From assembly GCA_964019415.1 (NCBI GenBank), contig OZ025884.1, positions 1,948,001-2,012,000 on the forward strand: a stretch of 64,000 nucleotides of DNA, read 5' to 3'. The position numbers and the translations under genes are program-made. The notes beneath the pieces were generated by a model. It was not told the origin of the DNA, did no database searches, and saw only the letters and a program-made list of their open reading frames with translations. Positions 1-13,809 of the stretch are shown in pieces; the stretch's first letter is position 1, and every line of letters begins with the position of its first letter. This DNA is from Ianthella basta. Taxonomy: Eukaryota; Porifera; Demospongiae; Verongiida; Ianthellidae.

Positions 1-105
1 TTAAAATCTCCCATACTTCAAAGGCACACCTATCACATGTTCGTGAGGGGTGCCTAACCCCCCGGGAATTATATTATATTATATTATATCATATTATATT
101 ATATA
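1..105 (+). repeat. Satellite unit 0, right end only
   Basis: Last ~70 bp of a unit (tail, hairpin, CCCGGGAATT) and its (ATATT)n tract. The unit continues left of the window. Confidence 0.9.
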
Positions 106-1770
106 GCACCATTCGCACCACCACATGTGCCAGAAAGTAAATGCGCTCAATGGCTGAAGAAAAAGACCACCAGCGCAAGTTACAGCTGGTCAGAACCTGC
201 ACCGCCACCATTGGAGTGCACGCTGCAGCAAGCAAATGTAAGCTTACCTAAGGGCATGCCATTGAATTGAGGGTGCGTGGGAAGAAATTCAATGGCATGC
301 CCTTAGGCAAGTTACATTTGCTTGCTGCAGCGTGCACTCCAATGGTGGCGGTGCAGGTTCTGACCAGCTGTAACTTGCGCTGGTGGTCTTTTTCTTCAGC
401 CATTGAGCGCATTTACTTTCTGGCACATGTGGTGGTGCGAATGGTGCTGGTGCCACTGTAACTTGCACTGGTGGTCTTTTTCTATGACCAACTAGTGCAG
501 ATACTCTACTGGCACATGTGGTGGTGGCTACTGTAACTTGCACTGGTGGTCTTTTTCTCTATGACCAACTAGCACAGATACTTTACTGGCACAGGTGGTG
601 GTGGCTGCGATATTGTACCTTGCACTGTGTGGTGGTGGTGGTGGTGTTTTTTCTAGAGCAATGGCACATATACTGAATGCATCCATTGTACTGGCACCAT
701 GTGGTGGTGGTGGTGGTCATTTTCATTTAGGAATGCATGTGGTGGCCGTAATATTGTAACTTGCACTGTGTGGTGGTGGTAGTAGTAGTATATAGTAGCA
801 GCGCCTGATGTGGTGGTCTGTTTTCTTGCAGCTCTAGCACATAATATTATACTGGTGTGCTCATTGCAACTTCCACTGTGGTGGTGGTGATGGCGGTTGT
901 ATTTATCTATGTGGTGGTGTAGTAGCTGGATATTGTGGCTGGATAGTTGTGAGCAAGTGTACATGTTGGTGCTGCTCTGCTCCAGCATAGCGGCAAATGC
1001 CTACAAATTGGTGTCAAAATGTGATTGTTCAAAACATCGCCTCCATTTTGTGACTAATTAAGCAATACTGCTAATGACATGAGGAAATTGGTCATCTAAC
1101 TTCATCCACTTAGTATCCTGACTTAGCAGGGCTGGGTTGGTAAGATATGCATTGAACCTCATTTTTCTCGGCCATTTTGCCACTAATTAAGAAATCCTGC
1201 TAATGACATGAACAGTTGCATTATCTGGCTAGGTCCATCAAGTGTCATGACTGAGCGGGCCGGGCTGGTTGAATACATCATACACATCACATATGTCGGC
1301 CATTTTGAGACTAATTAAGAAATCCCGCTAATAACATAGGAAGGTGGACCACTTGGATGTGTCCACCAAGTTTCACGTCTCAACGAGCCAAGTTGCATTC
1401 ATATACAAGATACCACTATGCATCAATATAAATGCACCATACATTAAGTGTTATGCTATGCACATTTATATTAGGATTTGGCGGGCTGCTTGTAGAAGAA
1501 CAAAGACCTAATTAAAAATTCTGCCTCATTTAAAAGTCTTAAAATCTCCCATACTTCAAAGGCACACCTATCACATGTTCGTGAGGGGTGCCTAACCCCC
1601 CGGGAATTATATTATATTATATTATATTATATTATATTATATTATATTATATTATATTATATTATATTATTTACTTTAGATTAGTGGTGTATATTGTAAC
1701 TTGCACTGTATATATTATTTACTTTAGATTAGTGGTGTATATTGTAACTTGCACTGTATATATATATATA
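106..1770 (+). repeat. Satellite unit 1, palindromic
   Basis: Left arm about 171 bp, centre near 277, followed by the full right arm and three tail monomers. The tail hairpin is at 1585-1599. After the (ATATT)n tract come two 42-bp junction monomers (1671-1770). Belongs to the sequence type marked by GTAGTAGTAGTATATAGTAG, like units 3, 8, 9 and 10. Confidence 0.9.
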
Positions 1771-3014
1771 GCGCATTTACTTTCAGGCACATGTGGTGGT
1801 GTGAATGGTGCGTGTGCTGGTCCGGGGCCACTGTAACTTGCACTGGTGGTCTTTTTCTATGACCAACTAGCACAGATACTCTACTGGCACATGTGGTGGT
1901 AGCCACTGTAACTTGCACTGGTGGTAGTCTTTTTCTATGACCAACTAGCACAGATACTCTACTGACACAGGTGGTGGTGGCTGCGATATTGTAACTTGCA
2001 CTGTGTGGTGGTGGTGGTGGTGTTTTTTCTAGAGCAATGGCGCATATACTGAATGCATGCATTGAAACTTGCACAGTGTGGTGGTGGTGGCGGTCATTTT
2101 CATCTAGGAATGCATGTGGTGGCCGTAATATTGTAACTTGCACTGTGTGGTGGTGGTGGTAGTATGTGGTAGCAGTGCCTGATGTGGTGGTCTGTTTTCT
2201 TGCAGCTCTAGCACATAATATTATACTTGTGTGCTCATTGCAACTTCCACTGTGGTGGTGATGGCGGTTGTATTTATCTATGTGGTGGTGTAGTAGCTGG
2301 ATATTGTGGCTGGATAGTTGTGAGCAAGTGTACATGTGGGTGCTGCTCTGCTCCAGCATAGCGACAAATGCCTACAAATTGGTGTCAAAATGTGATTGTT
2401 CAAAACATCGCCTCCATTTTGTGACTAATTAAGCAATACTGCTAATGATATGAGGAAATTGGTCATCTAACTACATCCACTTAGTATCATGACTTAGCAG
2501 GGCTGGGTCGGTAAGATATGCAATGAACCTCATTTTTCTCGGCCATTTTGCCACTAATTAAGAAATCCTGCTAATGACATGAACAGTTGGATTATCTGGC
2601 TAGGTCCATCAAATGTCATGACTGAGCGGGCCGGGCTGGTTGAATACATCATACACCTCACATATGTCGGCCATTTTGAGACTAATTAAAAAATCCCGCT
2701 AATAACATAGGAAGGTGGACCACTTGGATGTGTCCACCAAGTTTCACGTCTCAACGAGCCCAGTTGCATTCATATACAAGATACCACTATGCATCAATAT
2801 AAATGCACCATACATTAAGTGTTATGCTATGCACATTTATATTAAGATTTAGCGGGCTGCTTGTAGAAGAACGAAGGCCTAATTAAAAATTCTGCCTCAT
2901 TTAAAAGTCATAAAATCTCCCATACTTCAAAAGCACACCTATCACATGTTCGTGAGGGGTGCCTAACCCCCCGGGAATTATATTATATTATATTATATTA
3001 TATTATATTATATT
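1771..3014 (+). repeat. Satellite unit 2, no palindrome
   Basis: Starts directly inside the right arm at GCGCATTTACTTTC, so both the inverted arm and the palindrome centre are missing. Tail complete, ending in (ATATT)n. Confidence 0.9.
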
Positions 3015-4824
3015 ACCACCACCACCACACAGTGCAAGGTACAATATCGCAGCCACCACCACCTGTGCCAGTAAAGTATCTGTGCTAGTTGGTCATAGAG
3101 AAAAAGACCACCAGTGCAAGTTACAGTAGCCACCACCACATGTGCCAGTAGAGTATCTGCACTAGTTGGTCATAGAAAAAGACCACCAGTGCAAGTTACA
3201 GTGGCACCAGCACCATTCGCACCACCACATGTGCCAGAAAGTAAATGCGCTCAATGGCTGAAGAAAAAGACCACCAGCGCAAGTTACAGCTGGTCAGAAC
3301 CTGCACCGCCACCATTGGAGTGCACGCTGCAGCAAGCAAATGTAAGCTTACCTAAGGGCATGCCATTGAATTGAGGGTGCGTGGAAAGAAATTCAATGGC
3401 ATGCCCTTAGGCAAGTTACATTTGCTTGCTGCAGCGTGCACTCCAATGGTGGCGGTGCAGGTTCTGACCAGCTGTAACTTGCGCTGGTGGTCTTTTTCTT
3501 CAGCCATTGAGCGCATTTACTTTCTGGCACATGTGGTGGTGCGAATGGTGCTGGTGCCACTGTAACTTGCACTGGTGGTCTTTTTCTATGACCAACTAGT
3601 GCAGATACTCTACTGGCACATGTGGTGGTGGCTACTGTAACTTGCACTGGTGGTCTTTTTCTCTATGACCAACTAGCACAGATACTTTACTGGCACAGGT
3701 GGTGGTGGCTGCGATATTGTACCTTGCACTGTGTGGTGGTGGTGGTGGTGTTTTTTCTAGAGCAATGGCACATATACTGAATGCATCCATTGTACTGGCA
3801 CCATGTGGTGGTGGTGGTGGTCATTTTCATTTAGGAATGCATGTGGTGGCCGTAATATTGTAACTTGCACTGTGTGGTGGTGGTAGTAGTAGTATATAGT
3901 AGCAGCGCCTGATGTGGTGGTCTGTTTTCTTGCAGCTCTAGCACATAATATTATACTGGTGTGCTCATTGCAACTTCCACTGTGGTGGTGGTGATGGCGG
4001 TTGTATTTATCTATGTGGTGGTGTAGTAGCTGGATATTGTGGCTGGATAGTTGTGAGCAAGTGTACATGTTGGTGCTGCTCTGCTCCAGCATAGCGGCAA
4101 ATGCCTACAAATTGGTGTCAAAATGTGATTGTTCAAAACATCGCCTCCATTTTGTGACTAATTAAGCAATACTGCTAATGACATGAGGAAATTGGTCATC
4201 TAACTTCATCCACTTAGTATCCTGACTTAGCAGGGCTGGGTTGGTAAGATATGCATTGAACCTCATTTTTCTCGGCCATTTTGCCACTAATTAAGAAATC
4301 CTGCTAATGACATGAACAGTTGCATTATCTGGCTAGGTCCATCAAGTGTCATGACTGAGCGGGCTGGGCTGGTTGAATACATCATACACATCACATATGT
4401 CGGCCATTTTGAGACTAATTAAGAAATCCCGCTAATAACATAGGAAGGTGGACCACTTGGATCTGTCCACCAAGTTTCACGTCTCAACGAGCCAAGTTGC
4501 ATTCATATACAAGATACTACTATGCATCAATATAAATGCACCATACATTAAGTGTTATGCTATGCACATTTATATTAGGATTTGGCGGGCTGCTTGTAGA
4601 AGAACGAAGACCTAATTAAAAATTCTGCCTCATTTAAAAGTGTTAAAATCTCCCATACTTCAAAGGCACACCTATCACATGTTCGTGAGGGGTGCCTAAC
4701 CCCCCGGGAATTATATTATATTATATTATATTATATTATATTATATTATATTATATTATATTATATTATATTATTTACTTTAGATTAGTGGTGTATATTG
4801 TAACTTGCACTGTATATATTATAT
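3015..4824 (+). repeat. Satellite unit 3, palindromic
   Basis: Left arm about 366 bp, starting at the ACCACCACCACC tract, with the centre near 3381. Near-identical to unit 9 (offset about 10797) and to the shared part of unit 1 (offset about 3104). Confidence 0.9.
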
Positions 4825-6448
4825 ACCACCACATGTGTCAGTAGAGTATCTGCGCTAGTTGGTCATAGAAAAAGACCACCAGTGCAAGTTACAGTGGCAC
4901 CAGCACCATTCGCACCACCACATGTGCCAGAAAGTATATGCGCTCAATGGCTGAAGAAAAAGACCACCAGCGCAAGTTACAGCCGGTCAGAACCTGCACC
5001 GCCGCCATTGGAGTGCACGCTGCAGCAAGCAAATGTAAGCTTGCCTAAGGGCCTGCCATTGAATTGGGGTGCATGGGAAGAAATTCAATGGCATGCCCTT
5101 AGGCAAGTTACATTTGCTTGCTGCAGCGTGCACTCCAATGGCGGCGGTGCAGGTTCTGACCGGCTGTAACTTGCGCTGGTGGTCTTTTTCTTCAGCCATT
5201 GAGCGCATATACTTTCTGGCACATGTGGTGGTGCGAATGGTGCTGGTGCCACTGTAACTTGCACTGGTGGTCTTTTTCTATGACCAACTAGCGCAGATAC
5301 TCTACTGACACATGTGGTGGTGGCTACTGTAACTTGCACTGGTGGTGCTTTTTTTCTATGACCAACTAGCACTGATACTCTACTGGCACAGGTGGTGGTG
5401 GCTGCGATATTGTAACTTGCACTGTGTGGTGGTGGTGGTGGTGTTTTTTCTAGAGCAATGGCGGATATACTGAATGCATCCATTGTACTGGCACCATGTG
5501 GTGGTGGTGGTGGTGGTGGTGGTCATTTTCATCTAGGAATGCATGTGGTGGCCGTAATATTGTAACTTGCACTGTGTGGTGGTGGTGGTAGTAGTATGTG
5601 GTAGCAGCGCCTGATGTGGTGGTCTGTTTCCTTGCAGCTCTAGCGCATAATATTATACTGGTGTGCTCATTGCAACTTCCACTGTGGTGGTGGTGATGGC
5701 GGTTGTATTTATCTATGTAGTGGTGTAGTAGCTGGATATTATGGCTGGATAGTTGTGAGCAAGTGTACATGCTGGTGCTGCTCTGCTCCAGCATAGCGGC
5801 AAATGCCTACAAATTGGTGTCAAAATGTGATTGTTCAAAACATAGCCTCCATTTTGTGACTAATTAAGCAATACTGCTAATGACATGAGGAAATTGGTCA
5901 TCTAACTACATCCACTTAGTATCATGACTTAGCAGGGCTGGGTTGGTAAGATATGCAATGAACCTCATTTTCCTCGGCCATTTTGCAACAAATTAAGAAA
6001 TCCTGCTAACGACATGAACAGTTGGATTATCTGGCTAGGTCCACCAAGTGTCATGACTGAGCGGGCCGGGCTGGTTGAATACATCATACACCTCACATAT
6101 GTCGGCCATTTTGAGACTAATTATGAAATCCCGCTAATAACATAGGAAGGTGGACCACTTGGATGTGTCCACCAAGTTTCACGTCTCAACGAGCCCAGTT
6201 GCATTATTATACAAGATACCACTATGCATCAATATAAATGCACCATACATTAAGTGTTATGCTAGGCACATTTATATTAGGATTTTGCGGGCTGCTTGTA
6301 GAAGAACGAAGGCCTAATTAAAAATTCTGCCTCATTTAAAAGTCTTAAAATCTCCCATACTTCAAAGGCACACCTATCACATGTTCATGAGGGGTGCCTA
6401 ACCCCCCGGGAATTATATTATATTATATTATATTATATTATATTATAT
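4825..6448 (+). repeat. Satellite unit 4, palindromic
   Basis: Left arm about 250 bp, centre near 5075. Carries the variant GTGGTGCTTTTTTTCTATG shared with unit 14. Confidence 0.9.
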
Positions 6449-8827
6449 ACGACCCAGCCCTGCTAAGTCATGATACTAAGTGGATGAAGTTAGATGACCA
6501 ATTTCCTCATGTCATTAGCAGTATTGCTTAATTAGTCACAAAATGGAGGCGATGTTTTGAACAATCACATTTTGACACCAATTTGTAGGCATTTGCCGCT
6601 ATGCTGGAGCAGAGCAGCACCAACATGTACACTTGCTCACAACTATCCAACCACAATATCCAGCTACTCACCACCACATAGATAAATACAACCGCCATCA
6701 TCACCACCACAGCGGAAGTTGCAATGAGCACACCAGTATAATATTATGTGCCAGAGCTGCAAGGAAACAGACCACCACATCAGGTGCTGCTACCACATAC
6801 TACTACCACCACCACCACACAGTGCAAGTTACAATGTTACAGCCACCACATGCATTCCTAGATGAAAATGACCACCACCACCACCACATGGTGCCAGTAC
6901 AATGCATGCATTCAGTATATGCGCCATTGCTCTAGAAAAAACACCACCACCACCACCACACAGTGCAAGTTACAATATCGCAGCCACCACCACCTGTGCC
7001 AGTAGAGTATCTGTGCTAGTTGGTCATAGAAAAAGACCACCACCAGTGCAAGTTACAGTAGCCACCACCACATGTGTCAGTAGAGTATCTGCGCTAGCTG
7101 GTCATGGAAAAAGACCACCAGTGCAAGTTACAGTAGCCACCACCACATGTGCCAGTAGAATATCTGCGCTAGTTGGTAATTGAAAAAGACCACCAGTGCA
7201 AGTTACAGTGGCTCCGGGCCAGCACATGCAAGTTACAGCTGGTCAGAACCTGCACTGCTGCCATTGTAATGCACGCTGCAGCAAGCAATTGTAAGCTTGC
7301 CTAAGGGCATGCCATTGAATTGAGGGTGCAGGGGAAGAAATTCAATGGCATGCCCTTAGGCAAGTTACAATTGCTTGCTGCAGCGTGCATTACAATGGCA
7401 GCAGTGCAGGTTCTGACCAGCTGTAACTTGCATGTGCTGGCCCGGAGCCACTGTAACTTGCACTGGTGGTCTTTTTCAATTACCAACTAGCGCAGATATT
7501 CTACTGGCACATGTGGTGGTGGCTACTGTAACTTGCACTGGTGGTCTTTTTCCATGACCAGCTAGCGCAGATACTCTACTGACACATGTGGTGGTGGCTA
7601 CTGTAACTTGCACTGGTGGTGGTCTTTTTCTATGACCAACTAGCACAGATACTCTACTGGCACAGGTGGTGGTGGCTGCGATATTGTAACTTGCACTGTG
7701 TGGTGGTGGTGGTGGTGTTTTTTCTAGAGCAATGGCGCATATACTGAATGCATGCATTGTACTGGCACCATGTGGTGGTGGTGGTGGTCATTTTCATCTA
7801 GGAATGCATGTGGTGGCTGTAACATTGTAACTTGCACTGTGTGGTGGTGGTGGTAGTAGTATGTGGTAGCAGCACCTGATGTGGTGGTCTGTTTCCTTGC
7901 AGCTCTGGCACATAATATTATACTGGTGTGCTCATTGCAACTTCCGCTGTGGTGGTGATGATGGCGGTTGTATTTATCTATGTGGTGGTGAGTAGCTGGA
8001 TATTGTGGTTGGATAGTTGTGAGCAAGTGTACATGTTGGTGCTGCTCTGCTCCAGCATAGCGGCAAATGCCTACAAATTGGTGTCAAAATGTGATTGTTC
8101 AAAACATCGCCTCCATTTTGTGACTAATTAAGCAATACTGCTAATGACATGAGGAAATTGGTCATCTAACTTCATCCACTTAGTATCATGACTTAGCAGG
8201 GCTGGGTCGTTAAGATATGCAATGAACCTCATTTTTCTCGGCCATTTTGCAACTAATTAAGAAATCCTGCTAATGACATGAACAGTTGGATTATCTGGCT
8301 AGGTCCATCAAGTGTCATGACTGAGCGGGCCTGGCTGGTTGAATACATCATACACCTCACATATGTCGGCCATTTTGAGACTAATTAAGAAATCCCGCTA
8401 ATAACATAGAAAGGTGGACCACTTGGATGTGTCCACCAAGTTTCACGTCTCAACGAGCTCAGTTGCATTCATATACAAGATACCACTATGCATCAATATA
8501 AATGCACCATACATTAAGTGTTATGCTATGCACATTTATATTAGGATTTTGCGGGCTGCTTGTAGAAGAACGAAGACCTAATTAAAAATTCTGCCTCATT
8601 TAAAAGTCTTAAAATCTTCCATACTTCAAAGGCACACCTATCACATGTTTGTGAGGGGTGCCTAACCCCCCGGGAATTATATTATATTATATTATATTAT
8701 ATTATATTATATTATATTATATTATATTATATTATATTATATTATATTATATTATATTATATTATATTATATTATATTATATTATTTACTTTAGATTAGT
8801 GGTGTATATTGTAACTTGCACTGTATA
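6449..8827 (+). repeat. Satellite unit 5, very long palindrome
   Basis: The left arm (6449-7321) starts within the first tail monomer, written backwards, and runs to a centre near 7330. The right arm matches it to about 8210. Translations read outward from both arms are identical over 93 and 100 residues, so the arms are almost perfect; the one difference I saw is near the centre (AAGCTTAC against AAGTTAC). The right arm then continues into the complete tail. From 6943 onward it is almost identical to unit 12. Confidence 0.93.
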
Positions 8828-10683
8828 GACCACCAGTGCAAGTTACACTAGCCACCACCACCTGTGCCAGTAGAGTATCTGCGCTAGTTGGTCATAGAAA
8901 AAGACCACCAGTGCAAGTTACAGTAGCCACCACCACATGTGCCAGTAGAGTATCTGCGCTAGTTGGTCATAGACAAAGACCACCAGTGCAAGTTACAGCG
9001 GCTCCAGGCCAGCACATGCACGCACCATTCGCACCACCACATGTGCCAGAAAGTGAATGCGCTCAATGGCTGAAGAAAAAGACCACCAGCGCAAGTTACA
9101 GCCGGGCAGTACCTGCACCGCCGCCATTGGAGTGCACGCTGCAGCAAGCAAATGTAAGCTTGCCTAAGGGCATGCCATTGAATTGAGAGTGCATGGGAAG
9201 AAATTCAATGGCATGCCCTTAGGCAAGTTACAATTGCTTGCTGCAGCGTGCACTCCAATGGCGGCGGTGCAGGTACTGCCCGGCTGTAACTTGCGCTGGT
9301 GGTCTTTTTCTTCAGCCATTGAGCGCATTCACTTTCTGGCACATGTGGTGGTGCGAATGGTGCGTGCATGTGCTGGCCTGGAGCCACTGTAACTTGCACT
9401 GGTGGTCTTTTTCTATGACCAACTAGCGCACATACTCTACTGGCACATGTGGTGGTGGCTAGTGTAACTTGCACTGGTGGTCTTTTTCTATGACCAACTG
9501 TCGCAGATACTCTACTGGCACAGGTGGTGGTGGCTGTGATATTGTAACTTGCACTGTGTGGTGGTGGTGGTGGTGGTGGTTTTTTCTAGAGCAATGGTGC
9601 ATATACTGAATGTATGCATTGTAATTTGCACTGAGTGGCGGTGGTGGTGGCAGTCATTTCCATCTAGGAATGCATGTGGTGGCCGTAATATTGTAACTTG
9701 CACTGTGTGGTGGTGGTAGTAGTATGTGGTAGCAGTGCCTGATGTGGTGGTCTGTTTTCTTGCAGCTAGCACATAATATGCTACTCATTGCAACTTCCAC
9801 TGTGGTGGTGGTGATGGTGGTTGTATTTATATATATATGTGGTGGTATAGTAGCTGGATATTGTGGCTGAATAGTTGTGAGCATGTGTATATGTGGGTGC
9901 TGCTCTGCTCCAGCATAGCAGCAAATGCCTACAAATTGGTGTCAAAATGTGATTGTTCAAAAGGTCGCCTCCATTTTGTGACTAATTAAGCAATCCTGCT
10001 AATGACATGAGCAAATGGACCATCTAACTATGTCCACTTAGTATCACTACTTAGCGGGGCTGGGTTGGTGGGATATGCAATGAACTTCACTTTTCTCGGC
10101 CATTTTTCGACTAATTAAGAAATCCTGTTAATGACATGAACAGTCGGATTATCTGGCTAGGTTCACAAAGTGTCTTGACTGAGCGGGCCTGGCTGGTTGT
10201 ACAAATCATACACCTCACATATGTCGGCCATTTTGAGACTAATTAAGAAATCCCGCTAATAACATAGGAAGGCGGACCACTTGGACGTGTCCACCAGGTT
10301 TCATGTCTCAACGAGCCGAGTTGCATTAATATACAAGATACCACTATGCATCAATATAAATGCACCATACATTAAGTGTTCTCCTATGTGCATTTATATA
10401 AGCATTTTGCGGGCTGCTTGTAGAAGAACGAAGACCTAATTAAAAATTCCGTCTCATTTAAAAGTCTTAAAATCTCCCATACTTCAAAGCCATACCTAGC
10501 ACATGTTCATGAGGGCTGCCAAACCACCCGGGAATTATATTATATTATATTATATTATATTATTTACTTTAGATTAGTGGTGTATATTGTAACTTGCACT
10601 GTATATATTATATTATATTATATTATATTATATTATATTATTTACTTTAGATTAGTGGTGTATATTGTAACTTGCACTGTATT
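8828..10683 (+). repeat. Satellite unit 6, palindromic
   Basis: Left arm about 365 bp, starting exactly at GACCACCAGTGCAAGTTAC, centre near 9193. The right part (TGAGTGGCGGTGGTGG variant) matches unit 13 at an offset near 10293. Followed by two 42-bp junction monomers separated by (ATATT)n. Confidence 0.9.
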
Positions 10684-12534
10684 AACACCACCACCACCAC
10701 CACACAGTGCAAGTTACAATATCGCAGCCACCACCACCTGTGCCAGTAGAGTATCTGTGCTAGTTGGTCATAGAAAAAGACCACCACCAGTGCAAGTTAC
10801 AGTAGCCACCACCACATGTGTCAGTAGAGTGTCTGCGCTAGCTTGTCATGGAAAAAGAACACCAGTGCAAGTTACAGTAGCCACCACCACATGTGCCAGT
10901 AGAATATCTGCGCTAGTTGGTAATTGAAAAAGACCACCAGTGCAAGTTACAGTGGCTCCAGGCCAGCACATGCAAGTTACAGCTGGTCAGAACCTGCACT
11001 GCTGCCATTGTAATGCACGCTGCAGCAAGCAAATGTAAGCTTGCCTAAGGGCATGCCATTGAATTGAGGGTGCATGGGAAGAAATTCAATGGCATGCCCT
11101 TAGGCAAGTTACAATTGCTTGCTGCAGCGTGCATTACAATGGCAGCAGTGCAGGTTCTGACCAGCTGTAACTTGCATGTGCTGGCCTGGAGCCACTGTAA
11201 CTTGCACTGGTGGTCTTTTTCAATTACCAACTAGCGCAGATATTCTACTGGCACATGTGGTGGTGGCTACTGTAACTTGCACTGGTGTTCTTTTTCCATG
11301 ACAAGCTAGCGCAGACACTCTACTGACACATGTGGTGGTGGCTACTGTAACTTGCACTGGTGGTGGTCTTTTTCTATGACCAACTAGCACAGATACTCTA
11401 CTGGCACAGGTGGTGGTGGCTGCGATATTGTAACTTGCACTGTGTGGTGGTGGTGGTGGTGTTTTTTCTAGAGCAATGGCGCATATACTGAATGCATGCA
11501 TTGTACTGGCACCATGTGGTGGTGGTGGTGGTGGTCATTTTCATCTAGGAATGCATGTGGTGGCCGTAATATTGTAACTTGCACTGTGTGGTGGTGGTGG
11601 TAGTAGTATGTGGTAGCAGCACCTGATGTGGTGGTCTGTTTCCTTGCAGCTCTGGCACATAATATTATACTGGTGTGCTCATTGCAACTTCCGCTGTGGT
11701 GGTGATGATGGTAGTCTGTTTTCTTGCAGCTCTAGCACATAATATTATACTGGTGTGCTCATTGCAACTTCCACTGTGGTGGTGGTGATGGCGGTTGTAT
11801 TTATGTATGTGGTGGTGCAGTAGCTGGATATTGTGGCTGGATAGTTGTGAGCAAGTGTACATGTTGGTGCTGCTCTGCTCCAGCATAGCGGCAAATGCCT
11901 ACAAATTGGTGTCAAAATGTGATTATTCAAAACATCGCCTCCATTTTGTGACTAATTAAGCAATACTGCTAATGACATGAGCAAATTGGTCATCTAACTA
12001 CATCCACTTAGTATCATGACTTAGCAGGGCTGGGTCGGTAAGATATGCAATGAACCTCACTTTTCTCGGTCATTTTGCAACTAATTAAGAAATCCTGCTA
12101 ATGACATGAACAGTTGGCTAATCTGGCTAGGTCCACCAAGTGTCATGACTGAGCGGGCCGGGCTGGTTGAATACATCATACACCTCACATATGTCGGCCA
12201 TTTTGAGACTAATTAAGAAATCCCGCTAATAACATAGGAAGGTGGACCACTTGGATGTGTCCACCAAGTTTCACGTCTCAACGAGCCGAGTTGCATTAAT
12301 ATACAAGATACCACTATGCATCCATATAAATGCACCATATATTAAGTGTTATGCTATGTGCATTTATATAAGCATTTTGCGGGCTGCTTGTAGAAGAACG
12401 AAGGCCTAATTAAAAATTCCGTCTCATTTAAAAGTGTTAAAATCTCCCATACTTCAAAGCCATACCTAGCACATGTTCATGAGGGCTGCCAAACCACCCG
12501 GGAATTATATTATATTATATTATATTATATTATA
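10684..12534 (+). repeat. Satellite unit 7, palindromic
   Basis: Left arm about 391 bp, centre near 11075. The right arm contains a short internal duplication around 11690-11770 (the CTGTTTTCTTGCAGCTCTAG region is repeated after GATGATGG). Confidence 0.9.
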
Positions 12535-13809
12535 CCGCCACCATTGGAGTGCACGCTGCAGCAAGCAAATGTAAGCTTACCTAAGGGCATGCCATTGAAT
12601 TGAGGGTGCGTGGGAAGAAATTCAATGGCATGCCCTTAGGCAAGTTACATTTGCTTGCTGCAGCGTGCACTCCAATGGTGGCGGTGCAGGTTCTGACCAG
12701 CTGTAACTTGCACTGGTGGTCTTTTTCTCTATGACCAACTAGCACAGATACTTTACTGGCACATGGGGTGGTGGCTGCGATATTGTAACTTGCACTGTGT
12801 GGTGGTGGTGGTGGTGTTTTTTCTAGAGCAATGGCACATATACTGAATGCATCCATTGTACTGGCACCATGTGGTGGTGGTGGTGGTCATTTTCATTTAG
12901 GAATGCATGTGGTGGCCGTAATATTGTAACTTGCACTGTGTGGTGGTGGTAGTAGTAGTATATAGTAGCAGCGCCTGATGTGGTGGTCTGTTTTCTTGCA
13001 GCTCTAGCACATAATATTATACTGGTGTGCTCATTGCAACTTCCACTGTGGTGGTGGTGATGGCGGTTGTATTTATCTATGTGGTGGTGTAGTAGCTGGA
13101 TATTGTGGCTGGATAGTTGTGAGCAAGTGTACATGTTGGTGCTGCTCTGCTCCAGCATAGCGGCAAATGCCTACAAATTGGTGTCAAAATGTGATTGTTC
13201 AAAACATCGCCTCCATTTTGTGACTAATTAAGCAATACTGCTAATGACATGAGGAAATTGGTCATCTAACTTCATCCACTTAGTATCATGACTTAGCATG
13301 GCTGGGTTGGTAAGATATGCATTGAACCTCATTTTTCTCGGCCATTTTGCCACTAATTAAGAAATCCTGCTAATGACATGAACAGTTGCATTATCTGGCT
13401 AGGTCCATCAAGTGTCATGACTGAGCGGGCCGGGCTGGTTGAATACATCATACACATCACATATGTCGGCCATTTTGAGACTAATTAAGAAATCCCGCTA
13501 ATAACATAGGAAGGTGGACCACTTGGATCTGTCCACCAAGTTTCACGTCTCAACGAGCCAAGTTGCATTCATATACAAGATACCACTATGCATCAATATA
13601 AATGCACCATACATTAAGTGTTATGCTATGCACATTTATATTAGGATTTGGCGGGCTGCTTGTAGAAGAACGAAGACCTAATTAAAAATTCTGCCTCATT
13701 TAAAAGTCTTAAAATCTCCCATACTTCAAAGGCACACCTATCACATGTTCGTGAGGGGTGCCTAACCCCCCGGGAATTATATTATATTATATTATATTAT
13801 ATTATATTA
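12535..13809 (+). repeat. Satellite unit 8, short left arm
   Basis: Left arm only about 75 bp, centre near 12610. The right arm also lacks one of the ~78-bp subrepeats found in its neighbours. Confidence 0.9.
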
